DNA of 36,993 nt. Origin: Thalassolituus sp. GTDB taxonomy: Bacteria > Pseudomonadota > Gammaproteobacteria > Pseudomonadales > Oceanobacteraceae. Below, in pieces: positions 22,312 to 30,919 of this stretch. Within the stretch, counting starts at the first letter, position 1. Each line of letters begins with the position of its first letter. The stretch is from assembly GCA_006212115.1 (NCBI GenBank), contig PDUK01000025.1, positions 1 to 36,993 of the forward strand, written 5' to 3'. The notes beneath the pieces were generated by a model. The model did not search any database, was not told the DNA's origin, and worked only from the letters and a program-made list of their open reading frames with translations. The translations under genes were made by a program, and so were the position numbers.

Positions 22312-23220
22312 ATGCTGCAGTTTGGTATTGATCTTGGCGGGACGAAAACAGAAATCATCGCGCTGGATAGTGAGGGGAATGAACGTCTTCGTCGTCGGGC
22401 TCCCACCCCCCGCGAGTCCTATCCAGACATTCTCAATACCATCCTGACTCTGGTCACTGACGCTGCGAGTGAACTCAACGAGCCCTACACGCTAGGACTC
22501 GGCATTCCCGGCGCCCTATCCTATAAAACCGGCTTGGTAAAAAACGCCAATACCACCTGCCTGATCGGCCAGGATCTGAAAGGCGATATTGAGCGTAGTC
22601 TCAAGCATCCTGTCGTGATCGCCAACGACGCCGACTGTCTGGCATTGTCCGAAGCAACCGACGGCGCAGGCGCGGGTTATGACTCTGTTTTCGCAGTCAT
22701 TATCGGTACAGGTTGCGGCGGTGGTTGGGTGGTCAATGGCAAGGTTATCTCCGGCCCGAACGCGATTGCCGGCGAGTGGGGACATAACCCATTACCCTGG
22801 CGTACCGACGAAGACGGCGACTTCCCGTGCTATTGCGGTCTGACCGGCTGTCAGGAGACATTGCTTTCCGGATCAGGGATTCGACTTCAAGCTCAATTCG
22901 AAACGGGGTTAGACCAGTCTGCGGAGACTTGGGTAAAGGCCGCTGAAGCAGGCGACTCGCAAGCCCAGCAGGTGTTACTCCATCATCACAAACGGCTTGC
23001 GAAAGCCCTCGCCGCGGTCATCAATCTGATGGACCCACATGCCATTGTTCTGGGTGGAGGTGCTTCCAATATCGAGAGTATTTACCGGATAGTGCCAGAG
23101 CTCTGGGGAGAGTGGGTATTCTCAGACTCCGTTGAAACCCCACTACTGAAATCCCAATACGGCGACTCCAGTGGCGTGCGTGGCGCCGCCTGGCTCGGGC
23201 GTTCGGCCTACAGTAAGTAA
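22312..23220 (+). CDS. mak: ROK-family sugar kinase, Mak-like fructokinase
   Basis: A 302-residue ROK kinase, the same length as E. coli Mak, which phosphorylates fructose (manno(fructo)kinase). Visible are the ATP motif GIDLGGTKTE, the catalytic Asp in IANDADCLALSE (about D106), VIIGTGCGGG, the sugar/zinc segment GEWGHNPLPW and the zinc motif CYCGLTGCQET. The pattern is close to Mak and NagK, with LVKNANTTCLIGQ nearest to Mak by memory. Glucose or N-acetylglucosamine cannot be excluded. The ribosome site is weak. Its 3' end overlaps the convergent ampE gene by 13 bp, with no room for a terminator. Confidence 0.88.
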   Translation: MLQFGIDLGGTKTEIIALDSEGNERLRRRAPTPRESYPDILNTILTLVTDAASELNEPYTLGLGIPGALSYKTGLVKNANTTCLIGQDLKGDIERSLKHPVVIANDADCLALSEATDGAGAGYDSVFAVIIGTGCGGGWVVNGKVISGPNAIAGEWGHNPLPWRTDEDGDFPCYCGLTGCQETLLSGSGIRLQAQFETGLDQSAETWVKAAEAGDSQAQQVLLHHHKRLAKALAAVINLMDPHAIVLGGGASNIESIYRIVPELWGEWVFSDSVETPLLKSQYGDSSGVRGAAWLGRSAYSK

Positions 23221-24080
23221 CCGCCCACGGTTGCAGTCGCAATCAACACCATCCAGACAGAAAGCGAACGGATGTGTAGGCGCTGCCAGCGGTCTAACTC
23301 CGCAGCGGCCTCCTCTGGCGATTCACTCACTGGGCGTGAGATGGGGCCAGACTCCCCCGCCAGCGATTCATTCGCAACCCGGTACAAGACATCAGCACTG
23401 TGCGTTGTACGGTCCCACAAATACGAATGCAGAATGGGAAACGCTTTCAGAAAGTCCCCTGCCAAGGCATATGTCAGCCCCAACAGGCGTACCGGTATCC
23501 ACTCGATCCAATGCAGATAGCGCCATGCCTGAGCATCGCAGTGGGTCGCGCGGGCATACTGAAGCGAGAACCAGGCCAGCAGAATGCCTGCAATATCGGC
23601 CACCATGTACCAAAAGACCATCAGAAAGAAAAACTCAAACCAACGATGCAGTAATGCCCGAATCACCTGATGATTCATAGTGGAAGGATCTTCGCTGACT
23701 TCGACTTCAGGGACGGCGAGGTACTGATCCGCACAGTGATACGCGCCCTGCGTATCGCCTTTTCGTAAATCGCTCCGGTAGGCCTCAAGGTGCTTACCAA
23801 TACTGATGTGCGACAGCACATAGAGGAGAAGCAGAATTTTTAACACCACACTCAGCAAACCAAAGGCGTACGGGTCCGCCAGTACAATGCCAGCACTGAT
23901 GATAAAAGTGGGTACGACCGCCACGACCGCATAACGAATATGTCGATGCCAGCGCAAAAATCCCGGCACCCGCTCTACCCGACTCAGCCACCAGCGAAAG
24001 GTACGACTGCTGGTACTGCGATGAGGTAGTGTGAATCGCTGTTGCCACAGCAGCACCACAAACAGTACGAGAAATTTCAT
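23208..24080 (-). CDS. ampE: AmpE-like inner membrane protein
   Basis: A 290-residue membrane protein of the AmpE/CobD-like group, similar in length to E. coli AmpE (284). Hydrophobic segments lie at about 1-12, 48-90, 150-180 and 270-290. GLTYALAGDFLKAFP near 205-219 is a family hallmark. AmpE is coupled to AmpD and has been proposed as a sensor in beta-lactamase or peptidoglycan-recycling control, but its role is unsettled. I chose the ATG at 24080 because it overlaps the ampD stop (ATGA) and has AAGGAGG just upstream. Confidence 0.85.
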   Translation of the reverse strand: MKFLVLFVVLLWQQRFTLPHRSTSSRTFRWWLSRVERVPGFLRWHRHIRYAVVAVVPTFIISAGIVLADPYAFGLLSVVLKILLLLYVLSHISIGKHLEAYRSDLRKGDTQGAYHCADQYLAVPEVEVSEDPSTMNHQVIRALLHRWFEFFFLMVFWYMVADIAGILLAWFSLQYARATHCDAQAWRYLHWIEWIPVRLLGLTYALAGDFLKAFPILHSYLWDRTTHSADVLYRVANESLAGESGPISRPVSESPEEAAAELDRWQRLHIRSLSVWMVLIATATVGGYLL

Positions 24081-24631
24081 TCGACCTCCTTCTCCTTTAC
24101 GGAATCGAGGTAACGATTCCACTCAAACGCTGGCCCCGGATCAGTTTTCCGACCGGGAGCAATATGTTCATGGCCAGTAATCCTGTCATGAGTAATCGCT
24201 GGGTAGGACTGAATAAGATCGCGGGTAATGATGGCCAATTGGCGATATTGCTCATCGGTGTAGGGTTCGTGATCGGTTCCTTCAAGCTCAATACCGATGG
24301 AATAGTCATTGCAATTATCCCGGCCGAAAAAAACAGACTGCCCAGCGTGCCAGGCACGGTCCGTGAAGCGAACAAATTGCACAACAGCGCCATCCCGCTC
24401 AATCAATAAATGGCTGGATACTTTTAAGTCTGCAATGGTTTCGAAATAAGGATCTTGCGCAGAATCAAGCTCGTTACAGAAAAACTGCTCAATACAGCCC
24501 TTACCAAATTGCCCCGGTGGCAGGCTGATATTGTGTATCACCAATAAAGATATATCAGTGTCATTCGGTCGGGGACCAAAGTTCGGTGACGGTACCCAGC
24601 GAGCAGAATGTAACCGGCCACGATCAATCAT
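24077..24631 (-). CDS. ampD: 1,6-anhydro-N-acetylmuramyl-L-alanine amidase AmpD
   Basis: A cytosolic zinc amidase of peptidoglycan recycling that removes the peptide from anhydro-muropeptides and so limits AmpR-driven beta-lactamase induction. The 184 residues and key residues match E. coli AmpD. Zinc ligands are H33 (LLVIHNISLPPG), H154 (GHEHIAPGRKTDPG) and D164. Catalytic K162 and a Glu in SIGIELEG (about E115) are also visible. No signal peptide is present, as expected for AmpD rather than AmiD. It is the first gene of an ampDE pair, divergent from the symporter gene with 130 bp between. Confidence 0.95.
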   Translation of the reverse strand: MIDRGRLHSARWVPSPNFGPRPNDTDISLLVIHNISLPPGQFGKGCIEQFFCNELDSAQDPYFETIADLKVSSHLLIERDGAVVQFVRFTDRAWHAGQSVFFGRDNCNDYSIGIELEGTDHEPYTDEQYRQLAIITRDLIQSYPAITHDRITGHEHIAPGRKTDPGPAFEWNRYLDSVKEKEVE

Positions 24632-24761
24632 TTTTCAATTCCAACTGCAAATAAAAGCCAATAAAACAAGAGTTTGGCACATTCCCGCGGGTTTGGCATA
24701 AGACAACGAGCCCGATATAGTCCAATCAGAAGAGAACAGAAGAAGAGCACAGGAAAAACCT
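24632..24761. promoter_or_regulatory. Divergent intergenic region between ampD and the symporter gene
   Basis: This short region must hold both promoters. A direct repeat GTTTGGCA occurs twice (about 24671-24678 and 24690-24697) and could be a regulator site. No convincing -35/-10 pair was assigned. AGGA about 8 nt before the plus-strand ATG is the symporter ribosome site. Confidence 0.35.
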
Positions 24762-26117
24762 ATGGAGTTTCTCAATACCCTTAACGGCCTCGTCTGGGGA
24801 TGGCCAATGCTGGCGCTGATCGCACTGACTGGTTTATTTCTCACCATTGGATTGCGGGCGTACCCGATCCGTAACCTGAGAGCAGGCTTTGTTGAGTTGT
24901 GGAACGGCCGCCATAAACAAGGGGAAGGCGAAATTTCTGGCTTTAACGCTCTGATGACGTCTCTGTCTGCGACGATCGGTACGGGGAATATCGCGGGTGT
25001 CGCGACCGCCGTCGCTCTGGGAGGCCCGGGCGCTATTTTCTGGATGTGGGTAATTGCACTGGTCGGCATGGCGACCAAATATTCAGAGGCAGTACTCGCC
25101 GTTCGCTTCCGCGAGAAAAATGATCAGGGGCACTACGTCGGCGGCCCGATGTACTACATACGCAATGGCCTCGGCCCAAAGTTTAAATGGCTGGCCATCG
25201 CGTTTGCGTTTTTCGGCATGCTGGCAGGCTTTGGCATCGGTAATGGCGTGCAAGCCAACTCGGTCGCCGATGCCATGTCTCACATCGCACTGGACGGCAC
25301 AGGCATCCCCGAGTGGGTTACGGGTATTGTCGTAGCCGCACTGGTAGGGCTAGTGCTTATTGGCGGCATTCGCAGAATCTCAGACGTTGCCGGGAAGTTA
25401 GTCCCATTTATGGCGATCACCTACATCATTGCGGGGATCGTATTACTGGTTATTTACGCTGAACAGATTCCAGCAGCTCTGGAACTCATCGTCACTCATG
25501 CCTTCACGCCCATCTCAGCAACAGGTGGCTTTGCAGGTGCAGCAGTGTGGGCAGCTATTCGTTATGGCGTTGCGCGAGGTGTCTTCTCTAATGAAGCAGG
25601 ACTGGGTAGCGCGCCCATAGCCCACGCAACGGCTACAACCGATAATCCGGTACGTCAGGGCACCATCGCCATGCTCGGTACCTTCATTGATACTATTATT
25701 ATATGCACCATCACCGGCCTGGTTATCGTCGCCTCTGGCGTGTGGGAGACAGGTGAATCTGGCGCCAGCCTGACCGCTGCGGCGTTTAATTCCGGTTTAC
25801 CCGTCATTGGCCAGTACGTGGTCACGCTAGGGCTCGCCGTATTCGCTTTCACCACCATCATAGGCTGGTCATTCTATGGTGAACGCTGCACAGAATATCT
25901 GTTTGGGCTGAAAGCAGTACCGGTATTCCGTGTTATATGGGTACTCGCCATCCCTATCGGCGCCACACAGGAGCTGAATCTCGCTTGGCTGATCGCAGAT
26001 ACATTAAATGCCATGATGGCTCTCCCTAATTTGATCGCACTGATCCTACTCAGCCCAGTCGTATTCAAGCTTACCCGCGACTATGTGCAGAGAGAGAAGT
26101 CAGATACAACCAAGTAG
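24762..26117 (+). CDS. Sodium:alanine/glycine symporter (AGCS family)
   Basis: A 451-residue polytopic inner membrane transporter, about 10-11 helices, that imports alanine or glycine with Na+. Family segments include NGLVWGWPMLALIALTGLFL at the first helix, GTGNIAGVATAVALGGPGAI (about 67-86), ATKYSEAVLAVRFR and FSNEAGLGSAPIAHATA (about 275-291). The last is the signature near the substrate site. It sits between ampD and nadC, genes that lie close together in Pseudomonas, so it may be a lineage-specific insertion. Alanine supply has a loose tie to the cell-wall recycling gene next door. A strong hairpin follows the stop. Confidence 0.92.
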   Translation: MEFLNTLNGLVWGWPMLALIALTGLFLTIGLRAYPIRNLRAGFVELWNGRHKQGEGEISGFNALMTSLSATIGTGNIAGVATAVALGGPGAIFWMWVIALVGMATKYSEAVLAVRFREKNDQGHYVGGPMYYIRNGLGPKFKWLAIAFAFFGMLAGFGIGNGVQANSVADAMSHIALDGTGIPEWVTGIVVAALVGLVLIGGIRRISDVAGKLVPFMAITYIIAGIVLLVIYAEQIPAALELIVTHAFTPISATGGFAGAAVWAAIRYGVARGVFSNEAGLGSAPIAHATATTDNPVRQGTIAMLGTFIDTIIICTITGLVIVASGVWETGESGASLTAAAFNSGLPVIGQYVVTLGLAVFAFTTIIGWSFYGERCTEYLFGLKAVPVFRVIWVLAIPIGATQELNLAWLIADTLNAMMALPNLIALILLSPVVFKLTRDYVQREKSDTTK

Positions 26118-26131
26118 GCCTGCTACCAGAA

Positions 26132-26161
26132 AGGGCGTGATTTCGTGTAGAATCGCGCCCT
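26132..26161 (+). terminator. Hairpin between the symporter gene and nadC
   Basis: AGGGCGTGATT (26132-26142) pairs with AATCGCGCCCT (26151-26161) over 11 bp with one G-T pair, around an 8 nt loop. CATTT follows, a weak U-tail. It may terminate the symporter transcript. TAGAAT (26148-26153), inside the structure, could also be a nadC -10 element, though no matching -35 is evident. Confidence 0.5.
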
Positions 26162-26185
26162 CATTTCGCCACTGACACTTATGTT

Positions 26186-27037
26186 ATGGACCTCAGCCAA
26201 CACCAGACCGATATCCGCAACGCCGTTACCCGCGCCATTGAAGAAGACATTGGCTCCGGTGATATCACCGCGCAGTTAATACCGGCGGACCAAACCAGCC
26301 ATGCACGCATTATCTCCAGAGAACGTGCGGTAATTGCCGGTCAGGCGTGGGTCAATGAGGTATTCAAGCAGGTCGATAACAGTGTTGAGGTCATCTGGCG
26401 TGTTCAGGATGGCGACCTTGTCTCCCCTGATCAGGTTCTGTTCGAACTGAAGGGGTCATCCCGCTCACTGTTAAGTGGCGAGCGTTGTGCACTTAATTTC
26501 TTACAAAGTCTGTCAGGGACCGCCACCCTCTGCGAACACTACGCAAAACTGGTTGAAGGAACCGGCGTGAAATTGTTGGATACGCGTAAAACCCTGCCCG
26601 GATTGCGTATCGCTCAAAAATACGCCGTCTCTGTAGGTGGCTGCTACAACCACCGGATTGGTTTGTACGATGCTTTCCTGATCAAGGAAAATCACATAAT
26701 GGCCGCTGGCGGAATTTCTCAGGCGGTAACACAAGCTCATGCGATCGCGCCCGGTAAACCAGTAGAAGTTGAAGTTGAGACAATGGCCCAGCTGGATGAA
26801 GCAATTAACGCAGGTGCCGACATTATTATGCTGGATAACTTTACGCCTGCAGATATGCGAGTCGCTGTCCAACATACACATAAACAAACCAACGGCCAGA
26901 TTAAGCTGGAAGCATCGGGTGGGATAACAACGGACACCTTGCGCCAGTATGCTGAAACCGGCGTAGACTATATCTCCATTGGCGCACTGACCAAAGATTG
27001 CAAAGCCATCGACCTCTCAATGCGCATGGTCAAATAA
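26186..27037 (+). CDS. nadC: Nicotinate-nucleotide pyrophosphorylase (quinolinate phosphoribosyltransferase)
   Basis: NadC converts quinolinate and PRPP to nicotinate mononucleotide, CO2 and pyrophosphate in de novo NAD synthesis. The 283 residues match the family. Motifs are [13 protein letters not shown] near the start, [18 protein letters not shown] (about 103-120), [18 protein letters not shown] (about 130-147), the [16 protein letters not shown] active-site stretch, EVEVETMAQ and the phosphate-binding GGIT...ISIGALT barrel end. No clear ribosome site precedes the ATG. Position next to ampD and the pil block is the arrangement known from Pseudomonas. Confidence 0.95.
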   Translation: MDLSQHQTDIRNAVTRAIEEDIGSGDITAQLIPADQTSHARIISRERAVIAGQAWVNEVFKQVDNSVEVIWRVQDGDLVSPDQVLFELKGSSRSLLSGERCALNFLQSLSGTATLCEHYAKLVEGTGVKLLDTRKTLPGLRIAQKYAVSVGGCYNHRIGLYDAFLIKENHIMAAGGISQAVTQAHAIAPGKPVEVEVETMAQLDEAINAGADIIMLDNFTPADMRVAVQHTHKQTNGQIKLEASGGITTDTLRQYAETGVDYISIGALTKDCKAIDLSMRMVK

Positions 27038-27328
27038 GCAAAACGGCCTTTGTCATTTTGCGCCGCTGACATACTTAATGCCCACCAGAGTGACGAGAAT
27101 TGTCACTCTCTGCCAACTTTTTGCGCGTTTTTCGAACAGATATTTTTATGACGCCAAAAAATGTGACTTAAGCCCGGAAACAGGGCTTGCCGCTCCCTGA
27201 GAAGCTTGGCAAACTCCATCTCACAGTCATGATGAATGACAGGTAAGACCGCCGGAAGGGCCAAACCCAAAACGGGCCAGAAAGCAGTCATCCAATAACA
27301 AATCTCGAAAGAGAGTGGAGAAGCCCCT
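27038..27328. promoter_or_regulatory. nadC-pilA intergenic region with three inverted repeats
   Basis: Three inverted repeats are visible. GCAAAA (27038-27043) pairs with TTTTGC (27056-27061). AGAGTGAC (27087-27094) pairs with GTCACTCT (27102-27109), a perfect 8 bp stem with a T-run 9 nt later that may terminate nadC. AAGCCC (27170-27175) pairs with GGGCTT (27183-27188). The pilA promoter must lie here. I looked for a sigma-54 site, as used by Pseudomonas pilA, and found none with correct GG-N10-GC spacing. No gene is seen. Confidence 0.45.
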
Positions 27329-27808
27329 ATGAAAAACATGAAAGCACAACAAGGTTTTACCCTTATTGAATTGATGATCGTTGTTGCGATCATCGGTATT
27401 CTGGCATCGGTTGCAGTACCTCAGTATCAAACTTATACGCAACGCGCGACATCAACTTCTGAAGTAGTTGCCGCATCACGTCCGTTCCAGAACGCAATCG
27501 CTGAGTTTGCAGCATCTAATAACGGCCTACCGACAACAGCTCAGTTCGACGCAATGATGTCGCCAGTGTTGTCCGATGGTACTGGAACAGCTACAGGCCT
27601 TATCACTTCTGTTACGTGGGACGGTACGGATATTACTACAACCTTTGAAAACACTGCGGAAGTTCCGCAAGATTTACGAGGTGGCTCAGTTGTGATCACA
27701 CCGAGAGTGAACGCTGCAGGTGCGGTGCGTTTTGAAGTCGACACTGCTACATCATCAATTGGAGATAAGTATCTGCCTAACCTTCCTCGCGTTGCACCCG
27801 CACCGTAA
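27329..27808 (+). CDS. pilA: Type IV major pilin (PilA-like)
   Basis: A 159-residue type IVa prepilin. The leader MKNMKAQQG is cut by PilD before F10, followed by the N-methylated hydrophobic helix [20 protein letters not shown], with the conserved Glu at position 5 of the mature chain. The rest is a typical small globular head. Cysteine is absent throughout, so the disulfide-closed C-terminal loop of most type IVa pilins cannot form; the chain ends LPRVAPAP. The ribosome site GGAGAAG lies before the first ATG; a second in-frame ATG at codon 4 would also give a leader. A strong terminator follows, so pilA is a separate high-level transcript from pilB. Confidence 0.9.
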   Translation: MKNMKAQQGFTLIELMIVVAIIGILASVAVPQYQTYTQRATSTSEVVAASRPFQNAIAEFAASNNGLPTTAQFDAMMSPVLSDGTGTATGLITSVTWDGTDITTTFENTAEVPQDLRGGSVVITPRVNAAGAVRFEVDTATSSIGDKYLPNLPRVAPAP

Positions 27809-27822
27809 CACCTCTGCAAGTG

Positions 27823-27847
27823 AAGGCGCCCCTCGGGCGCCTTTTTT
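27823..27847 (+). terminator. Intrinsic terminator after pilA
   Basis: AAGGCGCCC (27823-27831) and GGGCGCCTT (27835-27843) form a perfect 9 bp GC-rich stem with a short CTC loop. The downstream arm runs straight into six T (27842-27847). It separates pilA from pilB, as expected for an abundant pilin message. Confidence 0.9.
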
Positions 27848-27942
27848 ATTTCTTTAAAACTGTGAAACCCTTCGCTCTTAGGCTGTCTCACGGTAGCCTA
27901 CGCTGCTTGGCTCTGTTATTTTTATCCTAAAACAATCGGGTA

Positions 27943-29655
27943 ATGATAATGTCCGCACTGACTGGCCTCCCCAGACGCATTGTCGAACAAGGGCTGATAG
28001 AACAGCACATCGCCGAAGATATCGTCAAAGATACGAAGAGCGAGAAACGCTCTTTTGTTTCCATCGCAGTTCAGAAAAATCCATCATTGGCGAACCCCAT
28101 ATCTTCAATTGCGTCTGAAGAGTTTGGCCTCCCTGTATTGGATCTTGATAGTTTTGATTTTGATAATTCTCCCAGCGAAGTAGTCAGCATCAATCTCATA
28201 GAAAAGCATCGTATTCTTCCACTGTTTAAGCGTGGTAACCGATTATTTGTTGCTCAAAGTGATCCTTCACTAATTGGTGCTATTGATGAGATCAAGTTCA
28301 ATACAGGCATGTCTGTTGACTCTATATTGGTAGAGGAGGATAAGCTGGCCATTGCCGTAGATAAGCTACTTAATTCATCTGATACCAGTTTAGAAGACGC
28401 CTTCGGGGAATTAGACAGTGCACTTGATGAGGTCGACCTCGAAGACCCCAATAGCAGAGAAAAAGAAGAATCAAACGACGCTAGCGGAGGGGATGACGCT
28501 CCAATTGTCCGCTTCGTAAACAAAATTCTACTGGATGCAATCCGCATTGGCGCATCGGACATTCACTTCGAACCCTACGAAAAACGCTATCGGGTCAGAT
28601 ATCGAACAGATGGCGTTTTGAAAGAAGTCTCTCAGCCACCTATTAATATTTCTGGAAAAATAGCGGCACGCCTGAAAGTTATGTCGCAGATGGATATTTC
28701 GGAGAGACGCATCCCTCAGGATGGTCGAATCAAAATGAAGATATCCAAGAATAAAGCTATCGACTTTCGCGTTAATACATTGCCTACTCTGTGGGGCGAA
28801 AAGATTGTGCTGCGTATTCTCGATCCTTCTTCTGCGAAACTTGGTATCGATGCACTCGGCTACGAAGAAGATCAAAAAGCGCTGTATATGGAAGCGCTCT
28901 CGAATCCTCAAGGCATGATATTGGTTACAGGGCCAACAGGGTCGGGCAAGACGGTTTCTTTGTATACAGGCCTGAACATACTGAACGTTGAAGGCACCAA
29001 TATCTCGACCGCAGAAGACCCAGTCGAGATTAACCTCGAGGGTATCAATCAGGTTAACGTTAACAACAAGGTCGGCCTGGATTTCGCTTCTGCGCTTCGG
29101 TCTTTCCTGCGTCAGGACCCTGATGTTGTTATGGTCGGCGAAATACGGGACCTTGAAACTGCTCAAATTGCGATTAAAGCCGCGCAAACCGGGCATCTTG
29201 TGTTATCGACTCTTCATACCAACAGCGCCGCAGAAACCCTAACTCGCTTGGCCAATATGGGGGTGCCTGCGTTTAATATTGCTACCTCCGTGTCGTTGAT
29301 TATTGCCCAACGCTTGGCAAGGCGTTTGTGCAGCAATTGTAAAGAACCAGCCGATATCCCAGAAAACGCCTTAAAAGAGGCTGGGTTCAGTGAAGCGCAG
29401 ATTGCTTCAGGGGAGTTCTTTAAGCCCGTTGGATGCGCAAGTTGCAACAATGGCTATAAAGGCCGTGTTGGTATATACGAAGTAGTGAAGATTACAGATG
29501 CGGTTTCACGTATCATCATGACGGGTGGTAACTCCATTGAAATATCGGATGCCGCACGAAAGGAAGGGTTCGCCAATCTCCGGGCCTCGGCACTAAAGAA
29601 AGTAGCCGCTGGTGTTACGAGCCTAGAAGAAGCCAATCGCGTCACGATGGACTGA
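27943..29655 (+). CDS. pilB: Type IV pilus assembly ATPase PilB
   Basis: A 570-residue cytoplasmic hexameric ATPase that powers pilus extension. An N-terminal MshEN/GSPII_E domain (about 1-170) is followed by a short acidic linker. The ATPase core has Walker A GPTGSGKT (about 330-337), an Asp box near AEDPVEINLEGINQV, Walker B RQDPDVVMVGEIRD and the His box TGHLVLSTLHTNSAAET. Four zinc cysteines occur in CSNC (near 463) and CASC (near 497). The ATG at 27943 has a weak ribosome site, and an alternative ATG lies two codons on. It starts a pilBCD unit after the pilA terminator. Confidence 0.96.
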   Translation: MIMSALTGLPRRIVEQGLIEQHIAEDIVKDTKSEKRSFVSIAVQKNPSLANPISSIASEEFGLPVLDLDSFDFDNSPSEVVSINLIEKHRILPLFKRGNRLFVAQSDPSLIGAIDEIKFNTGMSVDSILVEEDKLAIAVDKLLNSSDTSLEDAFGELDSALDEVDLEDPNSREKEESNDASGGDDAPIVRFVNKILLDAIRIGASDIHFEPYEKRYRVRYRTDGVLKEVSQPPINISGKIAARLKVMSQMDISERRIPQDGRIKMKISKNKAIDFRVNTLPTLWGEKIVLRILDPSSAKLGIDALGYEEDQKALYMEALSNPQGMILVTGPTGSGKTVSLYTGLNILNVEGTNISTAEDPVEINLEGINQVNVNNKVGLDFASALRSFLRQDPDVVMVGEIRDLETAQIAIKAAQTGHLVLSTLHTNSAAETLTRLANMGVPAFNIATSVSLIIAQRLARRLCSNCKEPADIPENALKEAGFSEAQIASGEFFKPVGCASCNNGYKGRVGIYEVVKITDAVSRIIMTGGNSIEISDAARKEGFANLRASALKKVAAGVTSLEEANRVTMD

Positions 29656-29692
29656 CACCATCGCAACTGCAGTGCAACAGAGCTAACTAATA

Positions 29693-30919
29693 ATGGCAAA
29701 ACAACAAAAAACTAGCACTTTTGTCTGGGAAGGCATAAACCGTCGTGGGCAACCGGCCAAAGGGGAACTTGTTGCCCTGAATTCGGCGTACGCTAAAGCC
29801 CAATTGCGTAAACAAGGAATTGAACCGCGGAAAGTAAAGAAAGCTGCGGAACCCTTATTCGGCATTGGTGGAGAGTCGTCTAAGAAAATCAAGTCGAGTG
29901 ATATTACATTTTTTACCCGCCAGATGGCGACTATGGTGAAAGCCGGGGTTCCACTGGTGCAGTCTTTCGATATTGTTAGTGACAGTGCAGAGAACAAGTC
30001 AATGCGATCTGTTATCGCTCAAATCCGAGACTCGGTGTCGTCTGGTAATGACTTCGCTTATGCATTGCGCCAACATGATAAGTATTTTGATGACTTGACT
30101 TGCAATCTCATCGAGTCTGGTGAACAGGCGGGGACGCTTCAAACCATGCTCGATAAGGTGGCGCTTTACAAAGAGAAGTCAGAAGCTCTGAAATCAAAGA
30201 TGAAGAAGGCCATGATGTACCCAATCATCACCCTCCTAGTCGCCTTCGTTGTGACCATTATCTTGCTGGTTAAGGTAGTTCCTTCTTTCGAGCAAATGTT
30301 TAACAATTTTGGCGCTGAACTTCCTGCTCCAACACAGTTTGTTGTGAAACTCTCTGAAGTGACGCAAGAATACTATCTCTACGTTATAGCGATACTTGTG
30401 ATCGCCGGAACACTGTTCTATCAGGCCTACAAGAAATCCCCCAAATTCCGGGATCGTGTGCAAGCCTTTCTGTTGGGTGTGCCCGTATTTGGTGATCTTA
30501 TAATGAAAGCAGCCGTTGCCAGGTTTGCACGAGTTTTATCGACTACCTTCGCTGCGGGGGTTCCTCTGGTAGATGCCCTGGATTCAGTGTCAGGCGCAGT
30601 GGGTAATGCGGTGTATCGCGACGCTGTTTTAAATATCAAAGACGATGTCGCATCTGGCCAACAAATTCACGCCTCTATGAAATCCACCAAGATATTTCCC
30701 AACATGATCGTTCAGATGACAAGCATCGGTGAAGAGTCTGGTGCACTCGATGAAATGCTCAGTAAAGCTGCAGATTATTACGAAGAAGAAGTTGATAATG
30801 CGGTTGATAATCTTGCTTCCATGATCGAACCCGCAATGATGATCTTCCTGGGTGTGGTCATTGGCGGTTTGATTGTTGCGATGTACTTACCAATATTCAA
30901 GATGGGCGATGTTGTTTAA
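29693..30919 (+). CDS. pilC: Type IV pilus inner membrane platform protein PilC
   Basis: A 408-residue polytopic protein that docks PilB and PilT and places pilin subunits. Two T2SSF domains are visible: about 70-195 (FFTRQMATMVKAGVPLVQSF, then NDFAYALRQHDKYFDDL) and about 275-395 (ARFARVLSTTFAAGVPLVDA). Membrane helices are at about 180-205, 225-245 and 385-405. It begins 37 nt after pilB and shares one base with the pilD start (TAATG), so the two are translationally coupled. No oddities seen. Confidence 0.95.
   Translation: MAKQQKTSTFVWEGINRRGQPAKGELVALNSAYAKAQLRKQGIEPRKVKKAAEPLFGIGGESSKKIKSSDITFFTRQMATMVKAGVPLVQSFDIVSDSAENKSMRSVIAQIRDSVSSGNDFAYALRQHDKYFDDLTCNLIESGEQAGTLQTMLDKVALYKEKSEALKSKMKKAMMYPIITLLVAFVVTIILLVKVVPSFEQMFNNFGAELPAPTQFVVKLSEVTQEYYLYVIAILVIAGTLFYQAYKKSPKFRDRVQAFLLGVPVFGDLIMKAAVARFARVLSTTFAAGVPLVDALDSVSGAVGNAVYRDAVLNIKDDVASGQQIHASMKSTKIFPNMIVQMTSIGEESGALDEMLSKAADYYEEEVDNAVDNLASMIEPAMMIFLGVVIGGLIVAMYLPIFKMGDVV

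Noticed and set aside
23171-23680. Plus-strand reading frame of 169 codons opposite ampE
   Set aside because: It overlaps mak and ampE, and its product is low-complexity and Pro/Arg/Thr-rich, as antisense frames often are.
24670-24700. Sigma-54 site TGGCAC upstream of the symporter gene
   Set aside because: The spacing to the next GC is 9 rather than 10 and the TTGC element is missing. The GTTTGGCA direct repeat explains the resemblance.
27160-27328. Sigma-54 promoter for pilA, as in Pseudomonas aeruginosa
   Set aside because: GG and GC pairs near 27176-27190 are 11 bp apart rather than 10, and other candidates lack the GC element. I could not support a sigma-54 site.
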